Shown one piece after another: positions 48,666 to 59,138 of a DNA stretch of 64,000 nt (position 1 is the stretch's first letter; each line of letters opens with the position of its first letter). A program made the translations under genes and the position numbers. This DNA is from Pseudomonadota bacterium. GTDB lineage: Bacteria > Pseudomonadota > Gammaproteobacteria > Ga0077536. Where the stretch lies: positions 434,001-498,000 of the forward strand of contig JADJYF010000026.1 in NCBI GenBank assembly GCA_016719885.1, in the 5' to 3' direction. The notes below the pieces were generated by a model that saw only the letters and a list, made by a program, of their open reading frames with translations, was not told the DNA's origin and ran no database searches.

Positions 48666-49184
48666 TCAGCTGCGCTTCGGCGCGATGACCATGACCATCT
48701 GGCGCCCTTCGAGCTTCGGGAATTGCTCCACGTTTCCTAACTGTCCGAGGTCGCTCTCGACGCGTTGCAGCATCTGGGCACCCAGTTCCTGGTGTGCCAT
48801 TTCGCGGCCGCGGAAGCGCAACGTCACCTTCACCTTGTCGCCCGTCTCGAGGAACCGCTTCAGATTTCGCAGTTTGATCTGATAGTCGCCCTCGTCGGTG
48901 CCAGGCCGGAATTTGATTTCCTTGACCTGGATCTGCTTCTGTTTGCGCTTGGCGGCATGGCGTTTCTTGCTCAAGTCGAACAAGAACTTGCCAAAATCCA
49001 TCACACGGCAGACAGGTGGCTCGGCAGTAGGCACGATCTCGACCAGGTCGAGTTCATGGATCTCCGCTTCGCGTCTCGCAGCTTCGATTGCAACGATTCC
49101 GAGGTTTTCACCATCCGCGCCAATCAGGCGCACTTGCGGACAGTTAATATCCCCGTTGACCCGGTTCTTCTTGTCGGCGGCTAT
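48666..49184 (-). CDS. infC: Translation initiation factor IF-3, apparent AUA start
   Basis: The 172-aa product has the IF-3 N domain (NRVNGDINCPQVRLIGADGE, GIVAIEAARREAEIHELDLVEI) and C domain (KEIKFRPGTDEGDYQIKLRNL, VKVTLRFRGREMAHQELG). The conserved N-terminus reads back to an ATA codon at 49184 followed by A-A-D-K-K-N-R-V-N-G-D. Two codons before that ATA is an in-frame TGA, and there is no ATG, GTG or TTG between. GGAGG stands eight bases before the ATA, inside the end of thrS. The first canonical start (GTG at 49133) would delete the conserved first 17 residues. AUU, AUC or AUA starts are the known basis of infC autoregulation, because IF-3 itself rejects such codons. The gene begins 3 bp after the thrS stop. 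Confidence 0.94.
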   Translation of the reverse strand: MAADKKNRVNGDINCPQVRLIGADGENLGIVAIEAARREAEIHELDLVEIVPTAEPPVCRVMDFGKFLFDLSKKRHAAKRKQKQIQVKEIKFRPGTDEGDYQIKLRNLKRFLETGDKVKVTLRFRGREMAHQELGAQMLQRVESDLGQLGNVEQFPKLEGRQMVMVIAPKRS

Positions 49185-49187
49185 ACC

Positions 49188-51110
49188 TCAATCCTCCAAA
49201 ATACTTTGGCCGCGCTGCGCAACTTCCAGGCGGAGCCTCTCTGTGAATTGCTCTAGGGTCAATTCACCCAGATCGGCGCCGCTTTGCGCTCGCACGGCCA
49301 CGGTTCTATTACCCATCTCGCGCTCGCCTATGACGAGCAGGTAGGGGATGCGTTGCAAGGTGTGCTCGCGGATCTTAAGCCCGATCTTCTCGTTTCTCAA
49401 GTCTGCGTCGCATCGGAATCCTTGATTTTTCAGGATTTCCGCAACTTCCCTGGCCCAGGGACCGTGGTGCTCGGTAATACTGAGGGCAATCGCCTGCACC
49501 GGCGCCAGCCAGGCCGGGAATCGACCTGCATGATGCTCGATCAAAATCCCGATGAAGCGCTCCATCGAGCCCAGGATGGCGCGATGGATCATCACCGGCA
49601 CATGGCGCTCACCATCTTCGCCGACGAACTTGGCGCCGAGGCGCTCGGGCATGGAGAAGTCCACCTGCACCGTGCCGCATTGCCAGTTCCGCCCCAGGCA
49701 ATCCTTGAGGGTGAACTCGATCTTGGGCCCGTAAAAGGCGCCTTCTCCGGGCTGCACACGGAATTTCAGGCCCTTGTTGGTGAGGGCCAGTTCCAGCGCC
49801 GCTTCGGCCTTGTCCCACAATTCATCGGCGCCGACGCGCTGCGCCGGGCGTAGGGACAGCGCCACTTCGACATCGGTGAAGCCGAAGGCGGTATAGACCT
49901 GGTAGGTCATGTCGATGAGACGCCCGACCTCGTCCTGCAGCGAGCTTTCGGCGCAGAAGATGTGGGCATCGTCCTGGGTGAAGCGCCGCGCGCGCATCAG
50001 CCCGTGCAGGGTCCCCGAGGGCTCGTTGCGATGGACGATGCCGAACTCCGCGATGCGGAACGGCAGGTCGCGGTAGCTGCGCAGGCCATTGTTGAAGATC
50101 TGCACGTGCCCCGGACAATTCATGGGCTTGACCGCGTACTCGCGATTTTCCGAGTGGGTCGCGAAGATCATGTCGTGGAACTTGTCCCAATGGCCGGACT
50201 TCTCCCACAAGGAGCGGTCCAGCACCTGCGGGGTATGAACCTCCTGGTAGTCCGCGTAGCAGACCTCGCGGATGTAGCGCTCGACCAGCCGGTAGAGGGT
50301 CCAGCCCTTTTCGTGCCAGAACACCATGCCCGGCGCTTCTTCCTGGAAATGGAACAGGTCGAGGCTGCGACCGAGTTTGCGGTGGTCGCGCTTCTCGGCC
50401 TCTTCGATGCGCTTGAGGTAGGCGGCGAGGTCCTTCTTGTCCGCCCAGGACGTGCCATAGATTCGCTGCAGCACTTCGTTGTTCTGATCCCCGCGCCAAT
50501 AGGCGCCGGCAATCTTGGTCAGCTTGAAGGCCTTGAGGCGCCCGGTGCTGGGCACATGCGGACCGCGGCACAGGTCGACGAAATCGCCCTGCCCGTAGAG
50601 AGAAATGTCCTCGCCGGCCGGGATGGAGGCGATGATTTCGGCCTTGTAGGCCTCGCCGATACCCTTGAAATACTCCACCGCGTCGTCGCGCGCCATCACG
50701 CGTCGCTCGACCGCGACATCGGCTTCGGCCAGTTCCTCCATGCGTTTCTCGATGTGTACCAGATCATCGGGCGTGAAGGAACGCTCGTAGGCAAAGTCGT
50801 AATAGAAACCATCCTCCACCACCGGCCCGATGGTGACCTGGGCGCTGGGATAGAGCTGTTTGACTGCCTGCGCGAGCAGGTGGGCGGTACTGTGGCGGAT
50901 GATCTCGAGGCCGGCCTCGTCCTTGGGCGTGATGATCGACAACGCACAGTCGTGCTCGATCAGGAACGAGGTGTCGACTTCGCGGCCGTCGACGCGTCCG
51001 CCGAGCGCGGCCTTGGCGAGGCCCGCGCCAATGGACGCCGCAACGGCGGCCACGGTCACCGGCGCGTCGAAGTGCTTTTGGCTGCCGTCGGGAAGAGTGA
51101 TTGCAGGCAT
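49188..51110 (-). CDS. thrS: Threonine-tRNA ligase
   Basis: The 640-aa product shows an N-terminal TGS domain (ITLPDGSQKHFDAPVTVAAVAASIG), an editing domain with the zinc-type motif HSTAHLLAQAVKQLYP, class II catalytic core (MNCPGHVQIF, RIAEFGIVHRNEPSGTLHGLMRARRFTQDDAHIF) and a C-terminal anticodon-binding domain (DLRNEKIGLKIREHTLQRIPYLLVIGERE). Its last codons (LED-stop) contain the Shine-Dalgarno of infC, so translation of the two genes is probably linked. Confidence 0.98.
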   Translation of the reverse strand: MPAITLPDGSQKHFDAPVTVAAVAASIGAGLAKAALGGRVDGREVDTSFLIEHDCALSIITPKDEAGLEIIRHSTAHLLAQAVKQLYPSAQVTIGPVVEDGFYYDFAYERSFTPDDLVHIEKRMEELAEADVAVERRVMARDDAVEYFKGIGEAYKAEIIASIPAGEDISLYGQGDFVDLCRGPHVPSTGRLKAFKLTKIAGAYWRGDQNNEVLQRIYGTSWADKKDLAAYLKRIEEAEKRDHRKLGRSLDLFHFQEEAPGMVFWHEKGWTLYRLVERYIREVCYADYQEVHTPQVLDRSLWEKSGHWDKFHDMIFATHSENREYAVKPMNCPGHVQIFNNGLRSYRDLPFRIAEFGIVHRNEPSGTLHGLMRARRFTQDDAHIFCAESSLQDEVGRLIDMTYQVYTAFGFTDVEVALSLRPAQRVGADELWDKAEAALELALTNKGLKFRVQPGEGAFYGPKIEFTLKDCLGRNWQCGTVQVDFSMPERLGAKFVGEDGERHVPVMIHRAILGSMERFIGILIEHHAGRFPAWLAPVQAIALSITEHHGPWAREVAEILKNQGFRCDADLRNEKIGLKIREHTLQRIPYLLVIGEREMGNRTVAVRAQSGADLGELTLEQFTERLRLEVAQRGQSILED

Positions 51111-51269
51111 GTCTCAAATCTCCGTGGCCTGTACGAGCGGCCATCGAATGGGGCGGAACCCAGCGCAACACGGAGGGGCGCGAAGCCTGTGCGCCAAGTG
51201 ACACCGGGGCGGCGCACGCGCGAGGTTCGACGCGGGAATTCCGTTACGAGACTTCCTACCGGTCGGAAT

Positions 51270-51346
51270 TGGTAGGCGCGATTGGATTCGAACCAACGAC
51301 CCCCACCATGTCAAGGTGGTGCTCTAACCAACTGAGCTACGCGCCT
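51270..51346 (-). tRNA. tRNA-Val (anticodon GAC)
   Basis: A 77-nt cloverleaf with encoded CCA: acceptor AGGCGCG/CGCGCCT, D arm GCTCAGTTGGTTAGAGC, anticodon stem CCACC/GGTGG with loop TTGACAT (anticodon GAC), and T arm TTGGTTCGAATCCAA. Confidence 0.96.
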
Positions 51347-51469
51347 GTCGTTCTTGCGCGGTTCGGGCCGACGAGTCTTAGCTCGGCGCCAGTACCTTCG
51401 CGAAGGGGCGGAAGAATACACAAATTGCGCGCGTGTCACCAGCCATCGGCGACCGCCCGCGGGTCGAAT

Positions 51470-53524
<2,055 letters not shown>

Positions 53525-53536
53525 CGGGCGGCGTGC

Positions 53537-53564
53537 TTGCGGGGTCGCGGTCGTCCGGTATAGT
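53537..53564 (+). promoter_or_regulatory. Promoter of the aminotransferase gene
   Basis: TTGCGG (53537-53542) and TATAGT (53559-53564) are 16 bp apart and point at the GTG start at 53614. The -10 overlaps that of the divergent uvrB promoter, so the two promoters probably compete. Confidence 0.5.
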
Positions 53565-53590
53565 ACACGACCCGCTGTCGCGCCAATCAG
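53557..53590 (-). promoter_or_regulatory. uvrB promoter with LexA-like CTG-N10-CAG site
   Basis: On the minus strand TTGGCG (53586-53581) and TATACC (53562-53557) are 18 bp apart. A CTG-N10-CAG dyad at 53575-53590 covers the -35, the right place for SOS repression of uvrB. The N10 core is GC-rich, unlike most proteobacterial LexA boxes, so the operator call is tentative. Confidence 0.35.
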
Positions 53591-53613
53591 CGAACGCCAG
53601 GAGCTTCGTCCCC

Positions 53614-54798
53614 GTGGACGTCAAACCGTCACACCGCGCCGCGAGTGTTCGTATCTCGCCCACGCTGGCCGTCGCCGCCCACGCCGCCGAACTGCAACGC
53701 GCCGGGCGCGGCATTCTCAACCTGGCCGCCGGACAATCGGATTTCGACGCGCCGGAACACGCCAAGCGCGCCGCCCGCGAAGCCATCGATGCCGGCTTCA
53801 CCAAGTACACCGAGGTCGACGGCACGCCTGAACTCAAGGCCGCGGTGATCGAGAAGTTCGAGCGCGACAACGCGCTGCATTTCCGTGCCGACAACATCCT
53901 GGTGTCGTGCGGTTGCAAGCACAGCCTGTTCAATCTCATGCAGGCGCTGTTGAACGAGCACGACGAAGTCATCATCCCGGCGCCCTACTGGGTGTCCTAT
54001 CCCGACATGGCGCGACTGGCCGGCGCCGACCCGGTCATCATTCGCACCAAGTTCAAGCAGCGTTTCAAGATCACCCCCGAGCAATTGCGCGGCGCCCTCG
54101 GTCCGCGCTCACGCCTGTTGATCCTGAACAGCCCGGCCAACCCCAGCGGCGCGGTGTACAGCCGCACCGAACTGGAAGCCATAGGTCATGTGCTGGCCGA
54201 CTTCCCGGAAGTGATCGTGGCCAGCGACGACATCTTCGAACACGTGACGTGGTCGGCCGAACCGTTCGTCAACATCCTCAACGCCGCACCGCGGCTGCAT
54301 GAGCGCACGGTGCTGGTCAACGGCCTTTCCAAGGCCTACGGCATGGCGGGCTGGCGCATCGGCTACGCCGCCGGTCCGGCGCCCTTGATCGCGGCCATGA
54401 AGAAGATCCAGTCGCAGAGCACTTCCAATCCGAATGCCATCGCACAGGCCGCCGCCACCGCCGTGTTGCGTGGCGATCGCGAATTCCTGCGCGAACAGAA
54501 CGAGGCGTTCAAGAAGCGCCACGATTTCGTGATGCGCGAACTGGCCCTGATCAAGGGCGTCGACGTGCACCCCGCCGAGGGCAGCTTCTTCGTGTTTCCG
54601 GACATGAGCGGCGTGCTCGCGCGGCGCGACGATCTCGATGACGACGTCGCGCTGGCAGAATACCTGCTCGACAAGGCCGAGCTCGCGGTGGTGCCCGGCG
54701 CGGCGTTCGGGACACCCGATTGCCTGCGGCTGTCCACCGCCAACAGCATGGAGGTGCTCAAGGAAGCCATGGCCCGCATGCGCAAGCTGCTGGCCTGA
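53614..54798 (+). CDS. Class I PLP-dependent aminotransferase (aspartate aminotransferase type)
   Basis: The 394-aa product aligns with the AspC-type fold I group: LAAGQSDFDAPEHAKRAAREAIDAGFTKYTEVDG at the start, substrate and PLP contacts LNSPANPSGAVYSRTEL and ASDDIFEHVTW, the PLP lysine in LVNGLSKAYGMAGWRIGYAAGP, and a C-terminal arginine in DCLRLSTANSMEVLKEAM. It probably interconverts aspartate and oxaloacetate with glutamate. The GTG at 53614 is preferred: AGGAG stands ten bases before it, and the upstream open frame runs into the promoter and uvrB. Confidence 0.9.
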   Translation: MDVKPSHRAASVRISPTLAVAAHAAELQRAGRGILNLAAGQSDFDAPEHAKRAAREAIDAGFTKYTEVDGTPELKAAVIEKFERDNALHFRADNILVSCGCKHSLFNLMQALLNEHDEVIIPAPYWVSYPDMARLAGADPVIIRTKFKQRFKITPEQLRGALGPRSRLLILNSPANPSGAVYSRTELEAIGHVLADFPEVIVASDDIFEHVTWSAEPFVNILNAAPRLHERTVLVNGLSKAYGMAGWRIGYAAGPAPLIAAMKKIQSQSTSNPNAIAQAAATAVLRGDREFLREQNEAFKKRHDFVMRELALIKGVDVHPAEGSFFVFPDMSGVLARRDDLDDDVALAEYLLDKAELAVVPGAAFGTPDCLRLSTANSMEVLKEAMARMRKLLA

Positions 54799-54855
54799 GC
54801 GCAATTAGATTTGACCGCTGCCCCACGAGGTCAGTACCATACGCCGCTCCTTTAT

Positions 54856-54931
54856 TCCCCGGTAGCTCAGTCGGTAGAGCGGGTGACTGTTAATCACTAG
54901 GTCGGCGGTTCGAGCCCGTCCCGGGGAGCCA
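54856..54931 (+). tRNA. tRNA-Asn (anticodon GTT)
   Basis: A 76-nt cloverleaf with encoded CCA: acceptor TCCCCGG/CCGGGGA, D arm GCTCAGTCGGTAGAGC, anticodon stem GTGACTGTTAATCAC (anticodon GTT) and T arm GGCGGTTCGAGCCCGTC. It marks the left border of the accessory glycan island. Confidence 0.96.
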
Positions 54932-55069
54932 TCCAAGACGCGCAGCCATGCAGCGGCGTGCGTGCTTCAATCCAATTCCACGGATATCGCTTCCCCGCGC
55001 ACGCCGCGTCGGCAGCAGCTTCGCCTTGCAAAACGCACAAGGTGGGCATTTGCAGGGCCGAAAGCCAAG

Positions 55070-55445
55070 CGTGCCCTGACATCCAAAGGCAGCCACACCA
55101 ACGTCGATCTGCCCTGCAGCGCCTCGAGCCCGAAACGCCGAACATTGCAATCCACGACGCAATCCACGACCTCGGTGGCCCCGGGCGGCGCAGCCTCGGC
55201 GCTGAACCGTTGCCGGTCGAGATAAGGCCAGACCGGGACAGCCATGGCGACTTCGGGGAAGTCAGGGGGGCAGGGGGGGGGGGGGCGGGGGGGGGGGGGG
55301 GGCGGGCGGGGGGGGGGGGGGGGGCGGGGGGGGGGGGGGGGGGGGGGGGGGAGGGGAACCCCCGGGCCATCGAAGAACACGCTGCGGCCCAGCGGTTCGT
55401 GGAGAAAACCCTGAACCTAAAGTTCTCTGCTCGGCAGGCGCTCAG
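55070..55445 (-). pseudogene. Decayed SURF1 / SCO-like chimera (remnant)
   Basis: Bases 55091-55170 match the SCO-like gene around 60790-60880, with 29 consecutive identical bases at 55110-55138 and 60810-60838. Bases 55190-55259 and 55370-55430 match SURF1 around 61275-61410; about 46 of 52 bases agree at 55208-55259 versus 61291-61342. Read on the minus strand the fragments give VPVWPYLDRQRFSAEA (SURF1: GPLWPYLDWQRLAAKA), then directly VRRFGLEALQGRSTLVWL (SCO-like: GQRFGLEALQGKWTLAWL). About 400 bp between them is deleted relative to the intact pair. An extra T in the SURF1 part shifts the frame, and a 92-bp poly-G tract sits in the middle. It is non-functional. Confidence 0.75.
55265..55356. 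repeat. 92-bp poly-G tract
   Basis: The tract is over 90 percent G with isolated C and A interruptions. It interrupts the SURF1-like remnant. Either a consensus artefact of poly-G reads or a true G-rich expansion; it resembles the tracts at 18.0-18.4 kb. Confidence 0.85.
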
Positions 55446-55826
55446 CAGTGCGCCTCGAATGACCTGCCAATCATGCAACCCCACCTCGCTCCACCAACGG
55501 CAAGCGTCCTTACCTACGACCTACGCACCAGCCCGCGGCAACCATCAGCAAGCATAGGCGACCGGTTCTCGTGTCACGTTGGGGTGATAACAGCGCCCGC
55601 CCCCCCTGGAACCACCTCTGAAATCCGAAAAGGAGGTCACGAAAACCTATACTGCATGGCAGTGATGTTGTTAAGTCTGAACGGCCCTGGCCGATATGTG
55701 CGGATGCCACTTCAAACGCCAAGATACAATCCGGCACCCGCGCGGTAGCAAACGAGAGAGAGTCACGCCACAGCGCCAGCCGATGATTCCGAACTCCTGC
55801 CAATCGCGAACGTCAAGATCGCAACA

Positions 55827-56765
55827 GTGACACGCGCATCAAATCTTGGCTCAACACAATCACGTGAGCCCCTGTCTCTGCCTCACGGCGCTATTACAAC
55901 GGTAATCATTCCTACGCTCGGGCGTCGACCACTCGAATTGCGGCGTGCGATTGAGAGCGTAATTCAACAGGACGGCCCGCCCGCGGTGCCATTGGTGATT
56001 CTGAATGGCGCTCATTTCGATACAAGTCTTGCAAGAGAGCTTGAATCGCGGACTGATTTAAGATTGCTCCGCTCGCCGTCAAGCGGCGTTTCCAACGCCA
56101 GACTCGTTGGTTTGCGAAATGTTGATTCACCACTGTTCGCGTTTCTCGATGACGATGACGAATTATTACCCAACGCAACGAAGGTGAGAAACGAAGCTTT
56201 TTCCCACAGCAACGCGGATGTCGTTGTAACAAATGGTCTGCGGCGGATTAAGGACGAATCTGTCCGAATGTTCGATCACGAGCACCATACCTCCGATGCC
56301 GCCCGGGACCTGCTTACGAGAAACTGGATGCATTCCGCAGCTGCGACATTCAGGTCATCAACTGTTCCCTTGACCTTTTTCGAGAATCTCGCCGACTTTT
56401 TTGAGATTACTCATTTCATGCTACGCATTTGCCAGCACCGGCAAATTGCTCGCGTAGACACGCCGACTTTCATTGTTCACCAATCAGCGCACGAGCGAGT
56501 GAGTTTGAGCCGACAATATTCCGAGGCCGCGCCGACAGTCCTGCAGCAAATGCTGGACGAAACGGAGAGATCGGATTTACGAAAGCTGCTGGCCCTAGCG
56601 CGGACAAATGCGCTGCATTATTGCTCCGACGCCGCCTTGAACGCTGGCGATTTGCGCAATGCCTGGATCATGCATCTACGGTCACTGCTTGGCACCGGCG
56701 GCGCGCGCTATCTCCCATATTCGCGCCACCTGCTTCGCGCGAGCGTCTCTCGGCGCGAATCGTAG
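55827..56765 (+). CDS. Family 2 glycosyltransferase
   Basis: The 312-aa product has a GT-A fold: ITTVIIPTLGRRPLELRRAIESVIQQ at about 22-47, a nucleotide-binding strand, then FAFLDDDDELLPNA with the metal-binding Asp run near 108-112. The C-terminal third (LRNAWIMHLRSLLGTGG) resembles the end of the GT at 58239-59138, so the two are paralogues. The start is a GTG with no strong ribosome site. Codon use is less GC-rich than in the flanking core genes (many TTT, AAT, GTA), suggesting transfer. It converges on the flippase gene with an 8-bp gap. Donor and acceptor sugars cannot be told. Confidence 0.82.
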   Translation: MTRASNLGSTQSREPLSLPHGAITTVIIPTLGRRPLELRRAIESVIQQDGPPAVPLVILNGAHFDTSLARELESRTDLRLLRSPSSGVSNARLVGLRNVDSPLFAFLDDDDELLPNATKVRNEAFSHSNADVVVTNGLRRIKDESVRMFDHEHHTSDAARDLLTRNWMHSAAATFRSSTVPLTFFENLADFFEITHFMLRICQHRQIARVDTPTFIVHQSAHERVSLSRQYSEAAPTVLQQMLDETERSDLRKLLALARTNALHYCSDAALNAGDLRNAWIMHLRSLLGTGGARYLPYSRHLLRASVSRRES

Positions 56766-56772
56766 TGCGACG

Positions 56773-58242
56773 TCACTTACCTCGCGAACGAAACGCGACA
56801 ATTTTTTCCAACACGTAACTCTCTGCTCCCGTGGGCCGCCCGAGAGCGACCCACAAGCCCGCCGTCGTAAAAATATAAACCGCGCCGCCGAGACCGATCA
56901 TAAGGCACAGACTTGCGACCGCAGGCATTACCAGCAAGGGATGCACTGCCTGCAGCGCGATATACATGGCCCCGGTCGCCAGCAATGGCCGAAACGTCGT
57001 CAGGACAATATCTCGGACCGTGACGACGCTGATGGCCTTCCGCAGCAGATAAATTGAGACAGGAAGCGCAAGGCAAACCGTCGCGACTCGCGCCCACGCG
57101 ATTTCCACGGCTTCACCACCCGCGACATGAAATTCGATGAGCAACATGAACACGACTATTTGAATCCAGACAAACAGGGCACTGCTCATCGTGTGGCCCA
57201 AGGTGATCATGACGTATCCGCACGTCGTAGTGATTGAAAAAATGATGTTCGCGATAGAAAGCAGTTGCACATACGGCACGATGAACAACCATTTCTGGCC
57301 GAGCAGAACGCTGACTGCCTCCGGGGCAGTAATCGCGAGCCCGACGCTACATGGCACTGCGATCATGGTCTGCAGGCCCTGCGCCAACAAGAAAACGCGC
57401 CGCAATTCACTCAAATCATGCTTTATGCGGACGAAGCTCGGGAAGATTACCCGGTTGAGCGGGCTGAGCAGTTCATTGTTCGGGATACTCGAAATTTCCG
57501 TCGCCAGTGAATACCCGCCCATGACCGACGCACTCGAGCCGGCGCCAACGTAGATTCGATGCAAGTTCAAGTGCAAATAACTACCTATCCCCCGCATCAG
57601 GATCCAGAAAGACACTGCGAAGATTTCTTTGGATTTTTCCAAGCTCAGGCGCGGCCGCATGTCATGCATGAAGTAACTGAGCAGCGTTCCTACCAGGCGG
57701 GATGCGACGGTCGCAAACACCAGCGCCCAATAATTTCTCAAAATCCATGCTGCCACAATCGTCAGCACGAACGCGACGACGCGCTTGGTAAATGTGAACC
57801 TGAAATCGAGCCCAAAGCGCATTTCTTTCTGAAAAGTCACCACGCCGATATTTTCCAAGCCGGAAAACACCATTCCTATCGCCATGCACCACAGCACCGG
57901 CTGCAGACGATCATCATCGAAATAAGCGGCCGCCCAATCGGCAACCAGGCAGATCACCGCGGCCGAAGTGATCGTCTGAAGAATTCTCAGTGTCCAGGCA
58001 GTGTTGTAATGAGCCGGAGTGGGGTTGCGGTTCTGTATGAGCGCGATGTTGACGCCGAGGTCCAAGAACACGTCGACAAAGGCGACCACCAGAGTAACCA
58101 TGGCGATGATGCCCAAATCGGAAGGCTCCAGAAGTCGCGCCAAAACGATCGTGCTGACAAACCCGATCAGCCTGTCCGTCCAGCGCATGCCCACGGTCAA
58201 TGCCGCACCACGCAATACACTGGTTGGTCCGCTGCTTTTCAT
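56773..58242 (-). CDS. Oligosaccharide flippase (Wzx-like, MOP superfamily)
   Basis: The 489-aa product is a membrane protein with about 12-14 helices. The start region RGAALTVGMRWTDRLIGFVSTIVLARLLEPSDLGIIAMVTLVVAF is the usual Wzx/MviN-like signature, followed by AHYNTAWTLRILQTI and FQKEMRFGLDFRFTFTKRVV. It would move lipid-linked oligosaccharides across the inner membrane. Its ATG overlaps the stop of the upstream glycosyltransferase (ATGA), so the start at 58242 is chosen over 58296. Confidence 0.87.
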   Translation of the reverse strand: MKSSGPTSVLRGAALTVGMRWTDRLIGFVSTIVLARLLEPSDLGIIAMVTLVVAFVDVFLDLGVNIALIQNRNPTPAHYNTAWTLRILQTITSAAVICLVADWAAAYFDDDRLQPVLWCMAIGMVFSGLENIGVVTFQKEMRFGLDFRFTFTKRVVAFVLTIVAAWILRNYWALVFATVASRLVGTLLSYFMHDMRPRLSLEKSKEIFAVSFWILMRGIGSYLHLNLHRIYVGAGSSASVMGGYSLATEISSIPNNELLSPLNRVIFPSFVRIKHDLSELRRVFLLAQGLQTMIAVPCSVGLAITAPEAVSVLLGQKWLFIVPYVQLLSIANIIFSITTTCGYVMITLGHTMSSALFVWIQIVVFMLLIEFHVAGGEAVEIAWARVATVCLALPVSIYLLRKAISVVTVRDIVLTTFRPLLATGAMYIALQAVHPLLVMPAVASLCLMIGLGGAVYIFTTAGLWVALGRPTGAESYVLEKIVAFRSRGK

Positions 58243-59138
58243 GACTTTTTCGGCCACCCCGGAATCAAGTAGCGGGTAAAAAGCGCGTATCGCCACCCGC
58301 CCAGCGCGAGGAGACTAGATAAATGGAAGCGCCACGCGGATGCCAGCTGGCCACGTCCCAATGCAACGTCCGCGCGGTGATGCCATGTATCTCTTATTCG
58401 GTTTTTCAGTATCCGCCGGACCTCCCCGGTCGGCGCGAGGGCCAACATGCGATTGAAAATCGAAATCTGGGCATCCAAATACTCATCCGATTTCGATTCG
58501 GATTTGGGCGTCTCGTAAATGCAGAAAGTTGGCCGGTCCAGGGTTCTGACCTCGATTCCAGCCCTCGCCAGGACAAATCCCAACCATGTCCACTCAGCGT
58601 AACGAGCGACCTTTTCAAATAGCTCCTCACGTGCCACGGCAGCGCGGTACAAGCCGCTACATGAGGCCAGCCATGGTTCCCGGAATATCGCAGTGAGAGG
58701 GTCCTCCGTGACGAGGTTCAGATGGCTCATCACGGTTTCGCGGAAATTTTCGCGGCAACGATAGCCGTTCGTTACGAGAACGCCCGCATCCGGATGTCTC
58801 TCCAGTTCGGCCAAGCGCAGATCTATTGCTTGCGGAAGATACTCGTCGTCGTCATCGAGGAATCCAAAATACGGGCTCTTCACCGCACTTCTGCCAGCGG
58901 CAATCGCGTCGCTCAATGACCTCGCCGCGATCTGCAGAACGTCGATATCTTTCCTGCGCTTGAGGTCTGCAACCAGCTTCTCGTCGTAGCGATCTCCATT
59001 TACGACAACCAGCACCGAAATGGGCGTATCGTTCTGCCCGAGTACGCTTGCAATTGCTCTGCCGAGCGAATCGGCGCGCTCGGCAACCGCCATAGTGCAA
59101 ATAATGACAGTGCAAACCGGTTGCGGCTCACCGGGCAT
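58239..59138 (-). CDS. Family 2 glycosyltransferase
   Basis: The 299-aa product carries VCTVIICTMAVAERADSLGRAIASVLGQ at the N-terminus and the FGFLDDDDEYLPQAIDLRLAELERHPDAGVLVTNG core with the Asp metal site. The C-terminus (LASAWRFHLSSLLALGGWRYALF) parallels that of the GT at 55827. Its ATG at 59138 shares a base with the stop of the pyruvyl transferase-like gene (TGATG) and its stop overlaps the flippase start (ATGA), so the three genes form one translationally coupled operon. The frame is open to 59201, but the coupled ATG is more likely. Confidence 0.85.
   Translation of the reverse strand: MPGEPQPVCTVIICTMAVAERADSLGRAIASVLGQNDTPISVLVVVNGDRYDEKLVADLKRRKDIDVLQIAARSLSDAIAAGRSAVKSPYFGFLDDDDEYLPQAIDLRLAELERHPDAGVLVTNGYRCRENFRETVMSHLNLVTEDPLTAIFREPWLASCSGLYRAAVAREELFEKVARYAEWTWLGFVLARAGIEVRTLDRPTFCIYETPKSESKSDEYLDAQISIFNRMLALAPTGEVRRILKNRIRDTWHHRADVALGRGQLASAWRFHLSSLLALGGWRYALFTRYLIPGWPKKS

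Larger units (their letters stand above)
54932..55826. other. Non-coding stretch between tRNA-Asn and the glycan island
   Basis: This 895-bp stretch holds no intact gene. From about 55070 to 55445 it contains a decayed chimera of the SURF1 and SCO-like genes interrupted by a poly-G tract. From 55446 to 55826 I see no recognisable element; an AT-richer patch at 55625-55680 may hold the promoter of the glycosyltransferase gene. No integrase or transposase is visible. Confidence 0.6.

Noticed and set aside
54856..54960. tRNA-Asn as an integration (att) site
   Set aside because: No repeat of the tRNA 3' end and no integrase were found in the window; the flanking direct repeats come from SURF1/SCO sequences instead.
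54897..55484. Minus-strand frames encoding poly-proline proteins
   Set aside because: The proline run is the translation of the poly-G tract; the remainder is the frameshifted SURF1/SCO remnant.
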